Made by a program: the position numbers and the translations under genes. A stretch of DNA of 64,000 nucleotides. It comes from Bacteroidota bacterium (lineage in GTDB: Bacteria; Bacteroidota; Bacteroidia; Chitinophagales; Chitinophagaceae). This document shows positions 17,874-27,005 of the stretch, one piece after another (the stretch's first letter is position 1; each line of letters starts with the position of its first letter). The DNA is taken from NCBI GenBank assembly GCA_028875875.1, contig JAGWUV010000021.1, positions 1-64,000 on the forward strand, read 5' to 3'. The notes below the pieces were generated by a model, which was given only the letters and a program-made list of their open reading frames with translations, searched no databases and was not told the origin of the DNA.

Positions 17874-19007
17874 ATGAGGCCGATACAAATGGTAGATACT
17901 AAAAATCAGTATCTCAAAATAAAAACAGAAGTAGATGCAGCGATACATGAAGTGTTGGATAGCGCTGCTTATATTAATGGTAAAGCCGTTCAGGATTTTA
18001 CACTTGCGTTGAATAATTACCAGGGTTCTAAACATACTATCCCCTGTGCCAATGGTACAGATGCTTTACAAATAGCTATGATGGCACTTGGTTTGCAACC
18101 GGGTGACGAAGTGATAACCCCTTCTTTTACATACATTGCTACAACTGAAGTAGTGGCATTGCTGAAACTTAAGCCGGTGTTTGTGGAAGTAGATCCTGTA
18201 ACATTTTGTATTGATCCCGCTGCTGTTCGTAAGGCTATCACTTCCAAAACCAAAGCTGTTGTGCCCGTTCATTTGTATGGCCACGCCGCTCCGATGGAAG
18301 AGATTATGCAGATAGCCGAAGAATTTGGGTTATATGTGATTGAAGATAATGCACAAGCAATCGGTTGTGATTACACTTTTAGTAACGGAACGAGAAAGAA
18401 AACCGGGTCAATTGGCCATATAGGTTGCACGTCTTTTTATCCCAGCAAAAACCTTGGGGCTTTTGGGGATGGGGGTGCTATTTTTACCAACGATGATGTG
18501 CTGGCTGATAAGATGAAGATGATTGCGAATCACGGTCAAAGTAAAAGATACTACCACGATCTTGTAGGTTGTAACTCAAGATTGGATTCCATCCAGGCGG
18601 CTGTGTTAAACGTGAAATTGAAACAACTGGATCAATATATTGCTGCAAGGCAAAAGGCAGCGGCTTTTTATAACAATGCTTTTGCCAACTTCCCCCAAAT
18701 AACTACCCCCGCAATAGCGTCTTATTCTACTCACGTATTTCACCAGTACACATTGGTCTTGAATGGTGTAAACAGGGATGGATTGAATGCGTATTTAGCT
18801 GAAAAGAAAATACCATCCATGATCTATTATCCTGTTCCGGGTCATAAACAACAAATGTTTGCTGCGTTCGCATTAGAAGCATATCATCTTACAGTTACAG
18901 ATTGGTTAACAGAAAGGGTGATTTCTTTGCCTATGCATACAGAGTTGGATGAGGAGCAATTACAGTTCATCACTTCAGAAACTTTAAATTATATTCATTC
19001 AGTATGA
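17874..19007 (+). CDS. DegT/DnrJ/EryC1/StrS aminotransferase
   Basis: PLP-dependent sugar aminotransferase of 377 aa acting on keto-sugar nucleotides for surface polysaccharide or lipopolysaccharide. Visible are NGTDALQIA (phosphate cup), EDNAQAIG (Asp pairing with the pyridine nitrogen) and SFYPSKNLGAFGDGG with the Schiff-base lysine. The start is ATG 17874 rather than an upstream TTG. The stop overlaps the next gene's start by four bases (ATGA), so it is coupled to the UDP-glucose dehydrogenase. The exact sugar is unknown. Confidence 0.92.
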   Translation: MRPIQMVDTKNQYLKIKTEVDAAIHEVLDSAAYINGKAVQDFTLALNNYQGSKHTIPCANGTDALQIAMMALGLQPGDEVITPSFTYIATTEVVALLKLKPVFVEVDPVTFCIDPAAVRKAITSKTKAVVPVHLYGHAAPMEEIMQIAEEFGLYVIEDNAQAIGCDYTFSNGTRKKTGSIGHIGCTSFYPSKNLGAFGDGGAIFTNDDVLADKMKMIANHGQSKRYYHDLVGCNSRLDSIQAAVLNVKLKQLDQYIAARQKAAAFYNNAFANFPQITTPAIASYSTHVFHQYTLVLNGVNRDGLNAYLAEKKIPSMIYYPVPGHKQQMFAAFALEAYHLTVTDWLTERVISLPMHTELDEEQLQFITSETLNYIHSV

Positions 19008-20305
19008 AGATCGCTGTTGTAGGAACGGGCTATGTAGGCCTTGTATCAGGGACATGTTTTGCAGAAACGGGTAACCAGGTAACCTGCATTGATATTGATA
19101 AAAACAAAGTAGAGAAATTGTCCAATGGTGAGATCACCATTTACGAGCCTGGATTGGAAAAACTTTTTCTCAGGAATTTAAGAGAGCATCGCTTAAAGTT
19201 TACAACCGATTTAAAAGAAGGTGTTGCAGATGCACAGATTATCTTCCTGGCTTTGCCAACACCTCCGGGTGAAGATGGTTCTGCCGATCTCAAATACGTA
19301 TTGGGCGTTGCCAACGATCTTGGTAAAATACTTACTGATTATAAAGTGATCGTTGATAAAAGCACTGTTCCTGTTGGAACTGCCGAAAAAGTACATAACG
19401 CCATTGCCGTTAATTACAAAGGTGAGTTTGATGTGGTGAGTAACCCTGAATTTTTGCGGGAAGGTGTTGCTGTTGATGATTTTATGAAACCCGACCGTGT
19501 AGTGATCGGTACGAATTCCGAAAGAGCAAGAAAGCTGATGGGTGATTTATACGCACCCTATGTTCGCCAGGGAAATCCTGTTATTTATATGGATGAAAAA
19601 AGCGCAGAGCTTACTAAATATGCTGCTAATTCTTTTCTGGCTACCAAAATATCTTTTATGAATGAGGTAGCGCAGCTTTGTGAAAAGTTAGGTGCCGATG
19701 TAGATATGGTTCGGCGTGGAATAGGAAGTGATGAAAGAATTGGTAAAAGATTTTTATTTCCCGGCATTGGTTACGGCGGAAGCTGTTTTCCAAAAGATGT
19801 ACAAGCCCTGGTGAAATCATCTGAAGAGGTGAATTATGATTTCAAAATATTGAAAGCTGTTGAGGACGTGAATGAAGCTCAGAAACTTCACCTGGTACCT
19901 AAGATCAAATCGCATTTCAATGGAGATCTGACAGGTAAGCATTTTGCTTTATGGGGACTGGCATTTAAGCCGAATACGGATGATATTCGCGAAGCACCAG
20001 CTTTATACATTATTGATGCCTTGGTGGAAGCAGGGGCTACCGTTTGTGCTTTTGATCCTGAAGCAATGAATAATGTAAAGCGTTTGGTAGGAGATAAAAT
20101 CGCTTTTGCGGAAGATATGTACACGGCGTTGGATAATGCCGATGCCTTGATCATTGCAACTGAATGGAATGAGTTTAGAACACCGGACTTTTCTGTTATT
20201 GAAAATAAACTATCACAGAAAACCATTTTTGACGGACGGAATTTGTTTGAGGTAAAACAAATTCGTGAAATGGGTTATCATTACGAAAGTGTGGGAAGGC
20301 CCTGA
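19004..20305 (+). CDS. ugd: UDP-glucose 6-dehydrogenase
   Basis: Oxidises UDP-glucose to UDP-glucuronate with two NAD. The 433-aa protein has an N-terminal Rossmann fold (VGTGYVGLVSG), DKSTVPVGTA, NPEFLREG, the catalytic cysteine in GGSCFPKD and a C-terminal NAD-like domain with GLAFKPNTDDIREAP. Complete and typical. It is translationally coupled to the aminotransferase. The product feeds the next gene, a UDP-glucuronate decarboxylase. Confidence 0.95.
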   Translation: MKIAVVGTGYVGLVSGTCFAETGNQVTCIDIDKNKVEKLSNGEITIYEPGLEKLFLRNLREHRLKFTTDLKEGVADAQIIFLALPTPPGEDGSADLKYVLGVANDLGKILTDYKVIVDKSTVPVGTAEKVHNAIAVNYKGEFDVVSNPEFLREGVAVDDFMKPDRVVIGTNSERARKLMGDLYAPYVRQGNPVIYMDEKSAELTKYAANSFLATKISFMNEVAQLCEKLGADVDMVRRGIGSDERIGKRFLFPGIGYGGSCFPKDVQALVKSSEEVNYDFKILKAVEDVNEAQKLHLVPKIKSHFNGDLTGKHFALWGLAFKPNTDDIREAPALYIIDALVEAGATVCAFDPEAMNNVKRLVGDKIAFAEDMYTALDNADALIIATEWNEFRTPDFSVIENKLSQKTIFDGRNLFEVKQIREMGYHYESVGRP

Positions 20306-20335
20306 TTCAATTCATTCCAAACAAGCACTGCCGTT

Positions 20336-20352
20336 GAAGTGTGCGACGCAAC
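20336..20352 (-). repeat. dispersed TTGCGTCGCACACTT repeat
   Basis: Plus strand GAAGTGTGCGACGCAAC, reverse complement GTTGCGTCGCACACTTC. It lies in the 93-base gap between ugd and the UDP-glucuronate decarboxylase gene. GCAC a few bases upstream can pair with GTGC of the repeat. Confidence 0.7.
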
Positions 20353-20398
20353 ATAAGCTGAATAGCGCTACAGCGGCTGGTTTTAAATAAAAAAACAC

Positions 20399-21382
20399 AT
20401 GAACAGAAAGCGTGTATTAATAACTGGGGCAGCCGGCTTTTTAGGCTCCCATTTATGTGATCGTTTTATAAAAGAAGGATACCATGTTATTGGCATGGAT
20501 AACCTGATTACAGGTGATCTTAAAAATATCGAACACCTTTTTTCACTGGAACAGTTTGAGTTTTATCATCATGATGTTACCAAGTTCATCCATGTTCCGG
20601 GGCATTTGGATTATATTTTACATTTTGCTTCGCCGGCCAGCCCGATCGATTACTTAAAGATTCCTATTCAAACGTTGAAAGTGGGCTCACTAGGTATTCA
20701 CAATTGTTTGGGCTTGGCGAAGGATAAAGGCGCAAGGGTGCTGATTGCATCAACCAGTGAGATTTATGGAGATCCATTGGTGCATCCGCAGAATGAAGAT
20801 TATTGGGGCAATGTAAATCCTGTTGGACCGCGTGGTGTATATGATGAGGCCAAACGTTTCCAGGAAGCGATCACAATGGCATACCATACATTCCATGGAT
20901 TGGAAACACGGATTGTGAGGATATTCAACACATACGGACCTCGTATGCGATTGAATGACGGTAGGGCATTACCTGCATTCATTGGCCAGGCTCTGCGTGG
21001 AGAGGATTTAACTGTATTTGGTGATGGAAGCCAAACCCGCAGTTTCTGTTATGTTGATGATCTGATTGAGGGCATTTATCTGTTGTTATTGAGCGATTAT
21101 AGTAACCCTGTTAACATTGGTAATCCGAATGAGATCACGCTGAAAGAGTTTGCCGAAGAGGTATTAAAGCTTACGGGTTCATCTGTAAAAATCACTTATA
21201 AGTCTTTGCCGGTGGATGATCCAAAACAGAGAAGACCTGATATTACAAGGGCCAAAGAAATTTTAGGATGGGAACCGAAAGTAGGAAGAGCTGAGGGTTT
21301 GAAGAAAACATACGAGTACTTCAAATCATTGCCCACTGAGGAATTGTACAAACAACCGAAAGAATTTTCGAGCAGAAAATAA
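20399..21382 (+). CDS. UDP-glucuronate decarboxylase (UDP-xylose synthase)
   Basis: Extended short-chain dehydrogenase of 327 aa converting UDP-glucuronate to UDP-xylose. It has [11 protein letters not shown] at the N-terminus, the catalytic [15 protein letters not shown] with the Tyr-Lys pair, and [10 protein letters not shown] and [14 protein letters not shown] that mark the UXS group. Upstream ugd makes its substrate, so the two form a UDP-xylose route. It suggests xylose-containing surface glycans, though no xylosyltransferase is in the window. Confidence 0.93.
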   Translation: MNRKRVLITGAAGFLGSHLCDRFIKEGYHVIGMDNLITGDLKNIEHLFSLEQFEFYHHDVTKFIHVPGHLDYILHFASPASPIDYLKIPIQTLKVGSLGIHNCLGLAKDKGARVLIASTSEIYGDPLVHPQNEDYWGNVNPVGPRGVYDEAKRFQEAITMAYHTFHGLETRIVRIFNTYGPRMRLNDGRALPAFIGQALRGEDLTVFGDGSQTRSFCYVDDLIEGIYLLLLSDYSNPVNIGNPNEITLKEFAEEVLKLTGSSVKITYKSLPVDDPKQRRPDITRAKEILGWEPKVGRAEGLKKTYEYFKSLPTEELYKQPKEFSSRK

Positions 21383-21408
21383 TAATACGGTACACCTAAA
21401 ATTTATTT

Positions 21409-22287
21409 ATGTCAAAACCATTAGTGGTTGTTACCGGAAAGAATGGTCAGTTAGGTTGGGAATTGCAACGTTTGCATGAACAGTATATTCAGCAGTTCGA
21501 TTTTTTATTTGTCGACAGGGAAGAGATGGATTTAGGAAATCTTGATTCTGTGAGTGCTTTCTTTCACAAATATCAACCTGCATATTTTATCAATTGCGGT
21601 GCTTATACAGCCGTTGATAAAGCCGAAACAGAACAGGAATTGGCTTATACCATTAATGCTGCTTCCGTTGGTGTTATCGCCTCGGCCTGCAAAGCTATCG
21701 ATGCAACCCTGATCACTATTTCAACGGATTATGTTTTCAATGGTAAAGGAACAAAGCCTTATGCTGTTGATGATGCCACTGAACCGGTAAATTACTATGG
21801 TTATACAAAATGGTTAGGGGAGAAGTTAGCGAAGGAAAATAATCCTAAAACTATTGTTATTCGTACCTCATGGGTGTACAGTTCGCATGGTAATAACTTT
21901 GTGAAAACAATGCTCAGGTTGATGAAGGAAAGGCAGGAATTAAAGGTGGTAAGTGACCAGGTGGGGTCTCCTACTTATGCGGCTGATCTTGCAGAAGCTA
22001 TCATGCAAGTAATGTTGCAACAGGAAGCAGGGAACACCCAATATGGTACGTATCATTTTAGTAATGAAGGTGTGATCTCATGGTTCGATTTTGCAGTGGC
22101 CATCAGGGATAACGCTCAATTATCTTGTTCAGTATTACCAATTCCTACAGAAGCTTATCCAACACCTGCTAAAAGGCCGGCGTACTCAGTGCTGGATAAA
22201 CAAGCTATTGTAAAAGATTATTCCGTAGTATTGAAAGACTGGAAACCAAGATTGCAACAATGTTTGAAAGAATTACAAGCCATATAA
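21409..22287 (+). CDS. rfbD: dTDP-4-dehydrorhamnose reductase
   Basis: Final step of dTDP-L-rhamnose synthesis, NADPH-dependent reduction of dTDP-4-keto-L-rhamnose. The 292-aa protein has TGKNGQLGWEL, INCGAYTAVDKAE, STDYVFNG, YGYTKWLGE (catalytic Tyr and Lys) and SDQVGSPTYA, all diagnostic. The partners rfbA, rfbB and rfbC are not in the window. It starts 26 bases after the UXS gene in the same direction. Confidence 0.95.
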   Translation: MSKPLVVVTGKNGQLGWELQRLHEQYIQQFDFLFVDREEMDLGNLDSVSAFFHKYQPAYFINCGAYTAVDKAETEQELAYTINAASVGVIASACKAIDATLITISTDYVFNGKGTKPYAVDDATEPVNYYGYTKWLGEKLAKENNPKTIVIRTSWVYSSHGNNFVKTMLRLMKERQELKVVSDQVGSPTYAADLAEAIMQVMLQQEAGNTQYGTYHFSNEGVISWFDFAVAIRDNAQLSCSVLPIPTEAYPTPAKRPAYSVLDKQAIVKDYSVVLKDWKPRLQQCLKELQAI

Positions 22288-22355
22288 ACATTTATTATTC
22301 AGGCTTGTTCTTAGTTGCTTAAATAAAGAAATTCATAACATTTAAACTATATAGT

Positions 22356-22823
22356 ATGAAAATTGAAGTTGGTCAACAAGCACCCGAATTTACACTGGTT
22401 GATACAGAAAAGAACCAGGTTTCATTAAGTGCCTACAAAGGAAAAAATGTGCTGATATTGTTTTTCCCCATGGCGTTTACCGGAGTTTGTACAAAAGAAT
22501 TATGCAGTATCAGGGATAATATTGCTTTGTACAACAATGCTAATGCACAAGTATTAGGCATTTCTGTAGATTCTCCATTTACACTGGCGAAATTTAAAGA
22601 AGAGCAAGGGTTGAATTTCCCTTTGCTGAGTGATTTCAATAAAGAAGTTTCAACTGCTTACGGCGCGATCTACGATTCATTTATCGGATGGATGAAAGGT
22701 GTAAGTAAACGTTCGGCATTTGTAGTAGATGCAAATGGAGCTATTCGCTATGCTGAGGTATTGGAAAGCGCAGGCGATCTGCCCAATTTCGAGGCAATAA
22801 ACCAAGTTTTAAGTAGCTTATAA
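22356..22823 (+). CDS. PrxQ/BCP-type peroxiredoxin
   Basis: Thiol peroxidase of 155 aa, thioredoxin fold. MAFTGVCTKELC places the peroxidatic Cys45 and a second Cys50, the CxxxxC arrangement of the PrxQ/BCP class, which reduces peroxides with thioredoxin. The usual TPGCT is written TGVCT here, which also resembles AhpE-like redoxins, so the subclass is less certain than the fold. No signal peptide. A perfect 12-bp hairpin follows. Confidence 0.88.
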   Translation: MKIEVGQQAPEFTLVDTEKNQVSLSAYKGKNVLILFFPMAFTGVCTKELCSIRDNIALYNNANAQVLGISVDSPFTLAKFKEEQGLNFPLLSDFNKEVSTAYGAIYDSFIGWMKGVSKRSAFVVDANGAIRYAEVLESAGDLPNFEAINQVLSSL

Positions 22824-22836
22824 TAGTTATTTTCTA

Positions 22837-22864
22837 ATATGGCCCCGCTTTTGCGGGGCCATAT
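22837..22864 (+). terminator. hairpin after peroxiredoxin gene
   Basis: ATATGGCCCCGC, loop TTTT, GCGGGGCCATAT. A perfect 12-bp stem but with no T tract after it, so it may need other factors or act in RNA 3' end protection. Confidence 0.7.
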
Positions 22865-22926
22865 ACTATTCGGCCTCGGGAAACGTTTTTATAAAAAACG
22901 TATCTTTAAGTAGCCTTTTATTAAGA

Positions 22927-23268
22927 ATGAAAAAAATTTACCCGATCCTTTTATTCCTTTTTTTACTTTCATCTTCGGCATTCGCAAGCCGGACGGGTGA
23001 TTTGTTTTCTGGAGATCCGGTAAAAGTGATACAACTCTACCCCAACCCAGCCACATCAATTGTCAATTTCGAGTTCTCTGAAAATGTTAACAGAGATTAC
23101 ACGCTACTCATTTTTAGTTTCATCGGGAAAAAAATGAGTGAGATTATCGTAAGCGGTTCTAAAGTAAGCCTGCCGCTCGATAACTACTATCGCGGTTTAT
23201 ACATTTATCAACTGCGTGATAAAAAAGGAAACATTGTGGAGTGTGGTAAATTCCAGGTTATAAAATAG
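22927..23268 (+). CDS. minimal secreted protein made of a T9SS type A sorting domain
   Basis: Protein of 113 aa. A signal peptide (about residues 1-20, LFLFLLSSSAFAS) is followed almost at once by a type A T9SS C-terminal sorting domain: VKVIQLYPNPATSIVNFEF, then beta strands and GLYIYQLRDKKGN...GKFQVIK. There is hardly any passenger, only about ten residues between signal and sorting domain. In known T9SS substrates this domain directs export and is cut off by PorU during anchoring. A free-standing one is unusual. It could be a remnant of a larger gene, a small surface protein or a regulator of the export machine. Confidence 0.8.
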   Translation: MKKIYPILLFLFLLSSSAFASRTGDLFSGDPVKVIQLYPNPATSIVNFEFSENVNRDYTLLIFSFIGKKMSEIIVSGSKVSLPLDNYYRGLYIYQLRDKKGNIVECGKFQVIK

Positions 23269-23307
23269 CTTTTGAAACCGGCTTATGAGCTATGGTCATC
23301 ATCCCTA

Positions 23308-23324
23308 GCGTCGCACTCTTGTAC
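23308..23324 (+). repeat. dispersed repeat, partial copy
   Basis: GCGTCGCACTCTTGTAC, one mismatch from GCGTCGCACACTTGTAC in the full copies, lacking the left GTT part. It lies between the T9SS-tail protein and rlmI. Confidence 0.6.
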
Positions 23325-23387
23325 TTCCTGTTCTCTGAGCAGCAATAAAATTGTTCCTCTTACCATCCTCCAAAATAATGATTCATC

Positions 23388-24563
23388 TTATCTGTCTCTC
23401 ACCTCAACAATTAAAAATTTAAGGTAGTTCGTATTCTCCATTCCCCAAACAATAGGGTGGTCGCTGGCCTGTGCTTGGAAGGTAACCTGCCTGATTTTTT
23501 TCCGGGCATCCTTAGCCGCCATTTCAATAATCTCTAAAAATAAATCCGGTTGAACAAGGTTGGTACAACTTGATGTAACCAGGAAACCACCATTCTTCAC
23601 TAATTTCATTCCCCTTAAATTGATTTCTTTATAGCCAGTTATTGCTTTTTGAATGTTCTCCCGGCTTTTTGTAAAAGCAGGGGGATCGAGCATTACAACA
23701 TCATATTGTCTGCCATCCTTGCCCCATTGCTTTAATACATCAAATGCATTCAATGCTTCAAATTTGCATATCTTATCCAGGCCGTTCAACTGAGCGTTTT
23801 TATTGGCCTGGGCAACTGCATTCTCACTGATATCCAATCCCAGAACAGATTTTGCCCCATAATGTGCTGCATGGATTTCAAAAGTTCCGGTGTAAGTAAA
23901 TGCCCCTAGTACATCTGCTCCATTTACAATATGCCGGATCGCTCTTCTGTTGTCTTGCTGGTCTAAAAAGTAACCGGTTTTTTGTCCGTTTTCAATATCT
24001 ACATGAAAACGTAATCCATTTTCATTGATGATGATATTGGTGTCGAAAGGTGCAGACAAAAATCCTTTTTGTTGAGCTAATCCCTCCAGTTCCCGAACAG
24101 GTACGTCATTTCTTTCAAAAATGCCTTTGGGAGAGAAGATATCCTGCAAAGCCTTGGTGATTGCGTGTTTCCAAACATCCATCCCTAAAGAAAGAGTTTG
24201 AATTACAAAGTAGTCGTTAAATTTATCAATGATCAGTGCAGGCATTTCATCTGCTTCGCCAAAAATCAGCCTACAGTTTTCTGTATAGCCAATTTTTTGC
24301 CTGTATTGCCAGGCTTCTGCAATACGGTTATAAAAAAAGGCTTCATTGATTTCTTCTTTCTTTCTTGTTAAAAGCCTGACTAGGATTTGAGATTTTGGAT
24401 TGATATATCCTCTTCCGCAAAATTTCTCATCAGCATAAAAAACATCTACAATATCTCCGGCTTTCACTTCACCCAATACTTTCTCTACTTCGTTGGCAAA
24501 AATCCACGGGTGACCATTGGCAATTCGTTGTGCAATTTTTCTCTTCAGGTAAACTTTAGTCAT
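23388..24563 (-). CDS. rlmI: 23S rRNA (cytosine-C5)-methyltransferase, RlmI-like
   Basis: SAM-dependent methyltransferase of 391 aa, RlmI/RlmK family, which makes m5C in 23S rRNA. It has an N-terminal PUA-like domain (GHPWIFANEVEKV), a central beta domain, and a Rossmann methyltransferase with GAFTYTGTFEIHAA (SAM loop), GLDISENAV (acidic ribose contact), LDPPAFTKS (catalytic loop) and the cysteine in SSCTN. The start is ATG 24563, not the upstream TTG. It is divergent from grpE. Confidence 0.9.
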   Translation of the reverse strand: MTKVYLKRKIAQRIANGHPWIFANEVEKVLGEVKAGDIVDVFYADEKFCGRGYINPKSQILVRLLTRKKEEINEAFFYNRIAEAWQYRQKIGYTENCRLIFGEADEMPALIIDKFNDYFVIQTLSLGMDVWKHAITKALQDIFSPKGIFERNDVPVRELEGLAQQKGFLSAPFDTNIIINENGLRFHVDIENGQKTGYFLDQQDNRRAIRHIVNGADVLGAFTYTGTFEIHAAHYGAKSVLGLDISENAVAQANKNAQLNGLDKICKFEALNAFDVLKQWGKDGRQYDVVMLDPPAFTKSRENIQKAITGYKEINLRGMKLVKNGGFLVTSSCTNLVQPDLFLEIIEMAAKDARKKIRQVTFQAQASDHPIVWGMENTNYLKFLIVEVRDR

Positions 24564-24675
24564 GCGGCAAAGATAACTGCGCAACTGTCATTGCATGATA
24601 CTCACTGACAAAAAATCCCCTTTCTTTGCGTTGGCAAAAAAATTGACACTTAAAGTAGACTATCAAAAAAGTTTT

Positions 24676-25236
24676 ATGGAAGAAAAAGAAATGCCTGCAA
24701 CAGGAACTGTTGACAATAATGTTACGATTAATACTGACGAAAATGCAGCCGGATCAACGCATTTGAATGAGCCGATTGCTGAAGAACCTGAAACTGAAAA
24801 GTTGAAAGCAGAATTACAGGAACAAAAAGATAAGTACCTGCGTTTGATGGCGGAGTTCGATAATTTCCGTCGACGTACTGCAAAAGAAAATATTGAACTG
24901 AGGCAAACGGCAGCTAAAGATGTGATCATTTCTTTGCTGGAAGTACTGGACGACTGCGACAGGGCCGAAAAACAATTAAAATCCGGAGCCGACATTGAAA
25001 TACAGAAAGAAGGTATAATGCTCGTATTTAACAAGCTGCGAAACAACCTGCAATCCAAAGGCGTGAAAGCAATGGAAAGTTTGAATACGGATTTTGATGT
25101 GGAGAAGCATGAAGCCATTACTGAAATTCCTGCGCCAACAGAGGCTCTAAAAGGTAAAGTGCTGGATGAAGTAGAAAAAGGCTATTACCTGAATGAAAAG
25201 ATCATTCGTTTTGCTAAAGTGGTAGTAGGAAAATAA
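24676..25236 (+). CDS. grpE: nucleotide exchange factor GrpE
   Basis: GrpE releases ADP from DnaK. The 186-aa protein has an acidic disordered N-terminus (residues 1-50), a long coiled coil (about 50-110, KLKAELQEQKDKYLRLMAEFDN is its start) and the C-terminal beta domain with VLDEVEKGYYLNEKIIRFAKVVV. FDNFRRRT is the family signature. ATG 24676 is preferred. An in-frame ATG 81 bases upstream would add a non-homologous stretch. It is followed by dnaJ at 61 bases. dnaK is elsewhere. Confidence 0.95.
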   Translation: MEEKEMPATGTVDNNVTINTDENAAGSTHLNEPIAEEPETEKLKAELQEQKDKYLRLMAEFDNFRRRTAKENIELRQTAAKDVIISLLEVLDDCDRAEKQLKSGADIEIQKEGIMLVFNKLRNNLQSKGVKAMESLNTDFDVEKHEAITEIPAPTEALKGKVLDEVEKGYYLNEKIIRFAKVVVGK

Positions 25237-25297
25237 TTAAATAAAGTTTGCCGGGCTATCTACTAACTTGATGGTTTGGTGAAAGAATAAAAGCAAT

Positions 25298-26461
25298 ATG
25301 TCAAAGAGAGATTATTACGAAATACTGGGCGTTAGCAAATCAGCTACTGCCGATGAGATTAAGAAAGCTTATCGGAAAGTAGCCATGCAGTATCACCCGG
25401 ATCGTAACCCCGGAGATAAGGAGGCAGAGGAAAAGTTTAAAGAGGCCGCAGAAGCATACGAAGTATTGAGTGATGCAGATAAAAAGGCCAAGTACGATCG
25501 CTATGGTCACCAGGCTTTTGGTCCTGGAACCAGTGGTGGCGGTGGTTTTCATGCTTCCAACATGGAAGACATTTTCAGCCAGTTTGGAGATATTTTCGGG
25601 GATGATATGTTTGGTAACTTTTTTGGAGGCGGAGGAAGAAGAGGCGGTGGCGGAAGAAGGGCATCCGGTCAGCGTGGAAGCAATCTTCGAATCAAAGTAA
25701 AACTTACGTACGAGGAGATAGCTAAAGGGGTTACCAAAACAGTCAAAGTTAAAAAACATGTAGTGTGTACTACCTGTGCCGGAAGTGGGGCAAAAGATAA
25801 AGGTAGTGTACAAACTTGTAATACTTGTGGCGGTAGTGGACAGGTAAGAAGGGTTACCAATACTTTCTTAGGTCAAATGCAAACCGTAACAACCTGTCCA
25901 ACTTGTAACGGCGAGGGTACAACAGTAACTGCAAAATGTGGTGCTTGTAAGGGTGAAGGAAGAGTGTATGGGGAGGAAACCATCTCCATAGATATACCCG
26001 CAGGTGTTCAGGAAGGAATGCAGCTCAGCATGAGTGGCAAAGGAAATGCCGGTGAGCGAGGCGGAGCTCCAGGCGACCTGATTATTCAAATTGAGGAAGA
26101 ACAACATCCAGAGTTGCAAAGGGACGGTTTAAATGTGGCTTATGATCTGCATATTTCTTTCCCTGATGCTACTTTTGGAACCAGCGTGGAAGTGCCTACG
26201 ATAGATGGAAGAGCCAAAATTAAAATACCTGCTGGCACTCAAAGTGGTAAAATATTCAGGTTGAAAGGGAAAGGCTTTCCTGAAGTTCAGGGTTATGGTA
26301 GGGGAGATCAGTTGATTCACGTTAATGTTTGGACGCCTCAGCATGTTACAGCAGAGGAAAAGGCATTGCTGGAAAAATTAAATAATAGTCCCAACTTTAA
26401 ACCGCAACCCGGTAAAAATGATAAGAGTTTCTTTGAAAGAGTAAAAGAAGCTTTTCAATAA
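25298..26461 (+). CDS. dnaJ: chaperone DnaJ
   Basis: Hsp40 co-chaperone that delivers clients to DnaK and stimulates its ATPase. The 387-aa protein has a J domain (residues 4-70, with HPD in YHPDRNPGD), a Gly/Phe-rich linker (about 75-125, [12 protein letters not shown]), four CxxCxGxG zinc-finger repeats ([32 protein letters not shown]) and C-terminal substrate domains. It is a full-length type A DnaJ in the same transcript as grpE. Confidence 0.97.
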   Translation: MSKRDYYEILGVSKSATADEIKKAYRKVAMQYHPDRNPGDKEAEEKFKEAAEAYEVLSDADKKAKYDRYGHQAFGPGTSGGGGFHASNMEDIFSQFGDIFGDDMFGNFFGGGGRRGGGGRRASGQRGSNLRIKVKLTYEEIAKGVTKTVKVKKHVVCTTCAGSGAKDKGSVQTCNTCGGSGQVRRVTNTFLGQMQTVTTCPTCNGEGTTVTAKCGACKGEGRVYGEETISIDIPAGVQEGMQLSMSGKGNAGERGGAPGDLIIQIEEEQHPELQRDGLNVAYDLHISFPDATFGTSVEVPTIDGRAKIKIPAGTQSGKIFRLKGKGFPEVQGYGRGDQLIHVNVWTPQHVTAEEKALLEKLNNSPNFKPQPGKNDKSFFERVKEAFQ

Positions 26462-26462
26462 A

Positions 26463-26495
26463 AAATAGGTCCCCTGCAAAACAGGGGACCTATTT
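26463..26495. terminator. bidirectional terminator between dnaJ and rfaE2
   Basis: AAATAGGTCCCCTG, loop CAAAA, CAGGGGACCTATTT. A perfect 14-bp stem flanked by A-rich and T-rich sequence, between two converging operons. Confidence 0.9.
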
Positions 26496-26498
26496 GTA

Positions 26499-26993
26499 TT
26501 ATCCTAATTGTCGTATTTTCTGAATAATACCGGTTGTAGAAAAACCTTGTACAATGGGATTGATGACCACTCTTCCTCCTTTTGCTATCACTTCTTTGGC
26601 GCCAACAATTTGGTCTACGGTATAATCTCCACCTTTCACCAATACATCAGGCTGAATAGCCGAGATCAACTCATATGGTGTATCTTCTTCAAAAATCACA
26701 ACTGCATCAACGATCAAAAGACTCGCTAAAAGCAATGCCCTGCTATGTTCATTATTCACCGGTCGTTCTGCTCCCTTTAATCTTTTAGTACTTGCATCGC
26801 TATTTACCCCAACAATCAAAAGGTCTGCCTCGGCAGCTGCCTGGGATAAGGAAAAAATATGGCCTTCGTGCAAAATATCAAAGCATCCATTACTGAAAGC
26901 AATAGTTTTGCCTGTATTGCGCCAAGCCGCAATTGTCAATAATAACTGTGGTAAAGTGTATATTTTCTTTTCTATTGCATCAATTTGTTTCAT
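26499..26993 (-). CDS. rfaE2: D-glycero-beta-D-manno-heptose 1-phosphate adenylyltransferase
   Basis: Makes ADP-heptose for the lipopolysaccharide core. The 164-aa cytidylyltransferase-like fold has SNGCFDILHEGHI (nucleotide-binding HxGH), GVNSDASTKRLKG and the C-terminal STTGIIQKI. It corresponds to the C-terminal domain of HldE as a separate protein. It is last in the panC-panD-flippase-rfaE2 series, 12 bases after the flippase gene. The kinase half (rfaE1) is not here. Confidence 0.93.
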   Translation of the reverse strand: MKQIDAIEKKIYTLPQLLLTIAAWRNTGKTIAFSNGCFDILHEGHIFSLSQAAAEADLLIVGVNSDASTKRLKGAERPVNNEHSRALLLASLLIVDAVVIFEEDTPYELISAIQPDVLVKGGDYTVDQIVGAKEVIAKGGRVVINPIVQGFSTTGIIQKIRQLG

Positions 26994-27005
26994 TGGTCTT
27001 TTTTA

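Noticed and set aside
24663-25118. 151-codon antisense frame over grpE
   Set aside because: Shadow frame within the recognised grpE gene.
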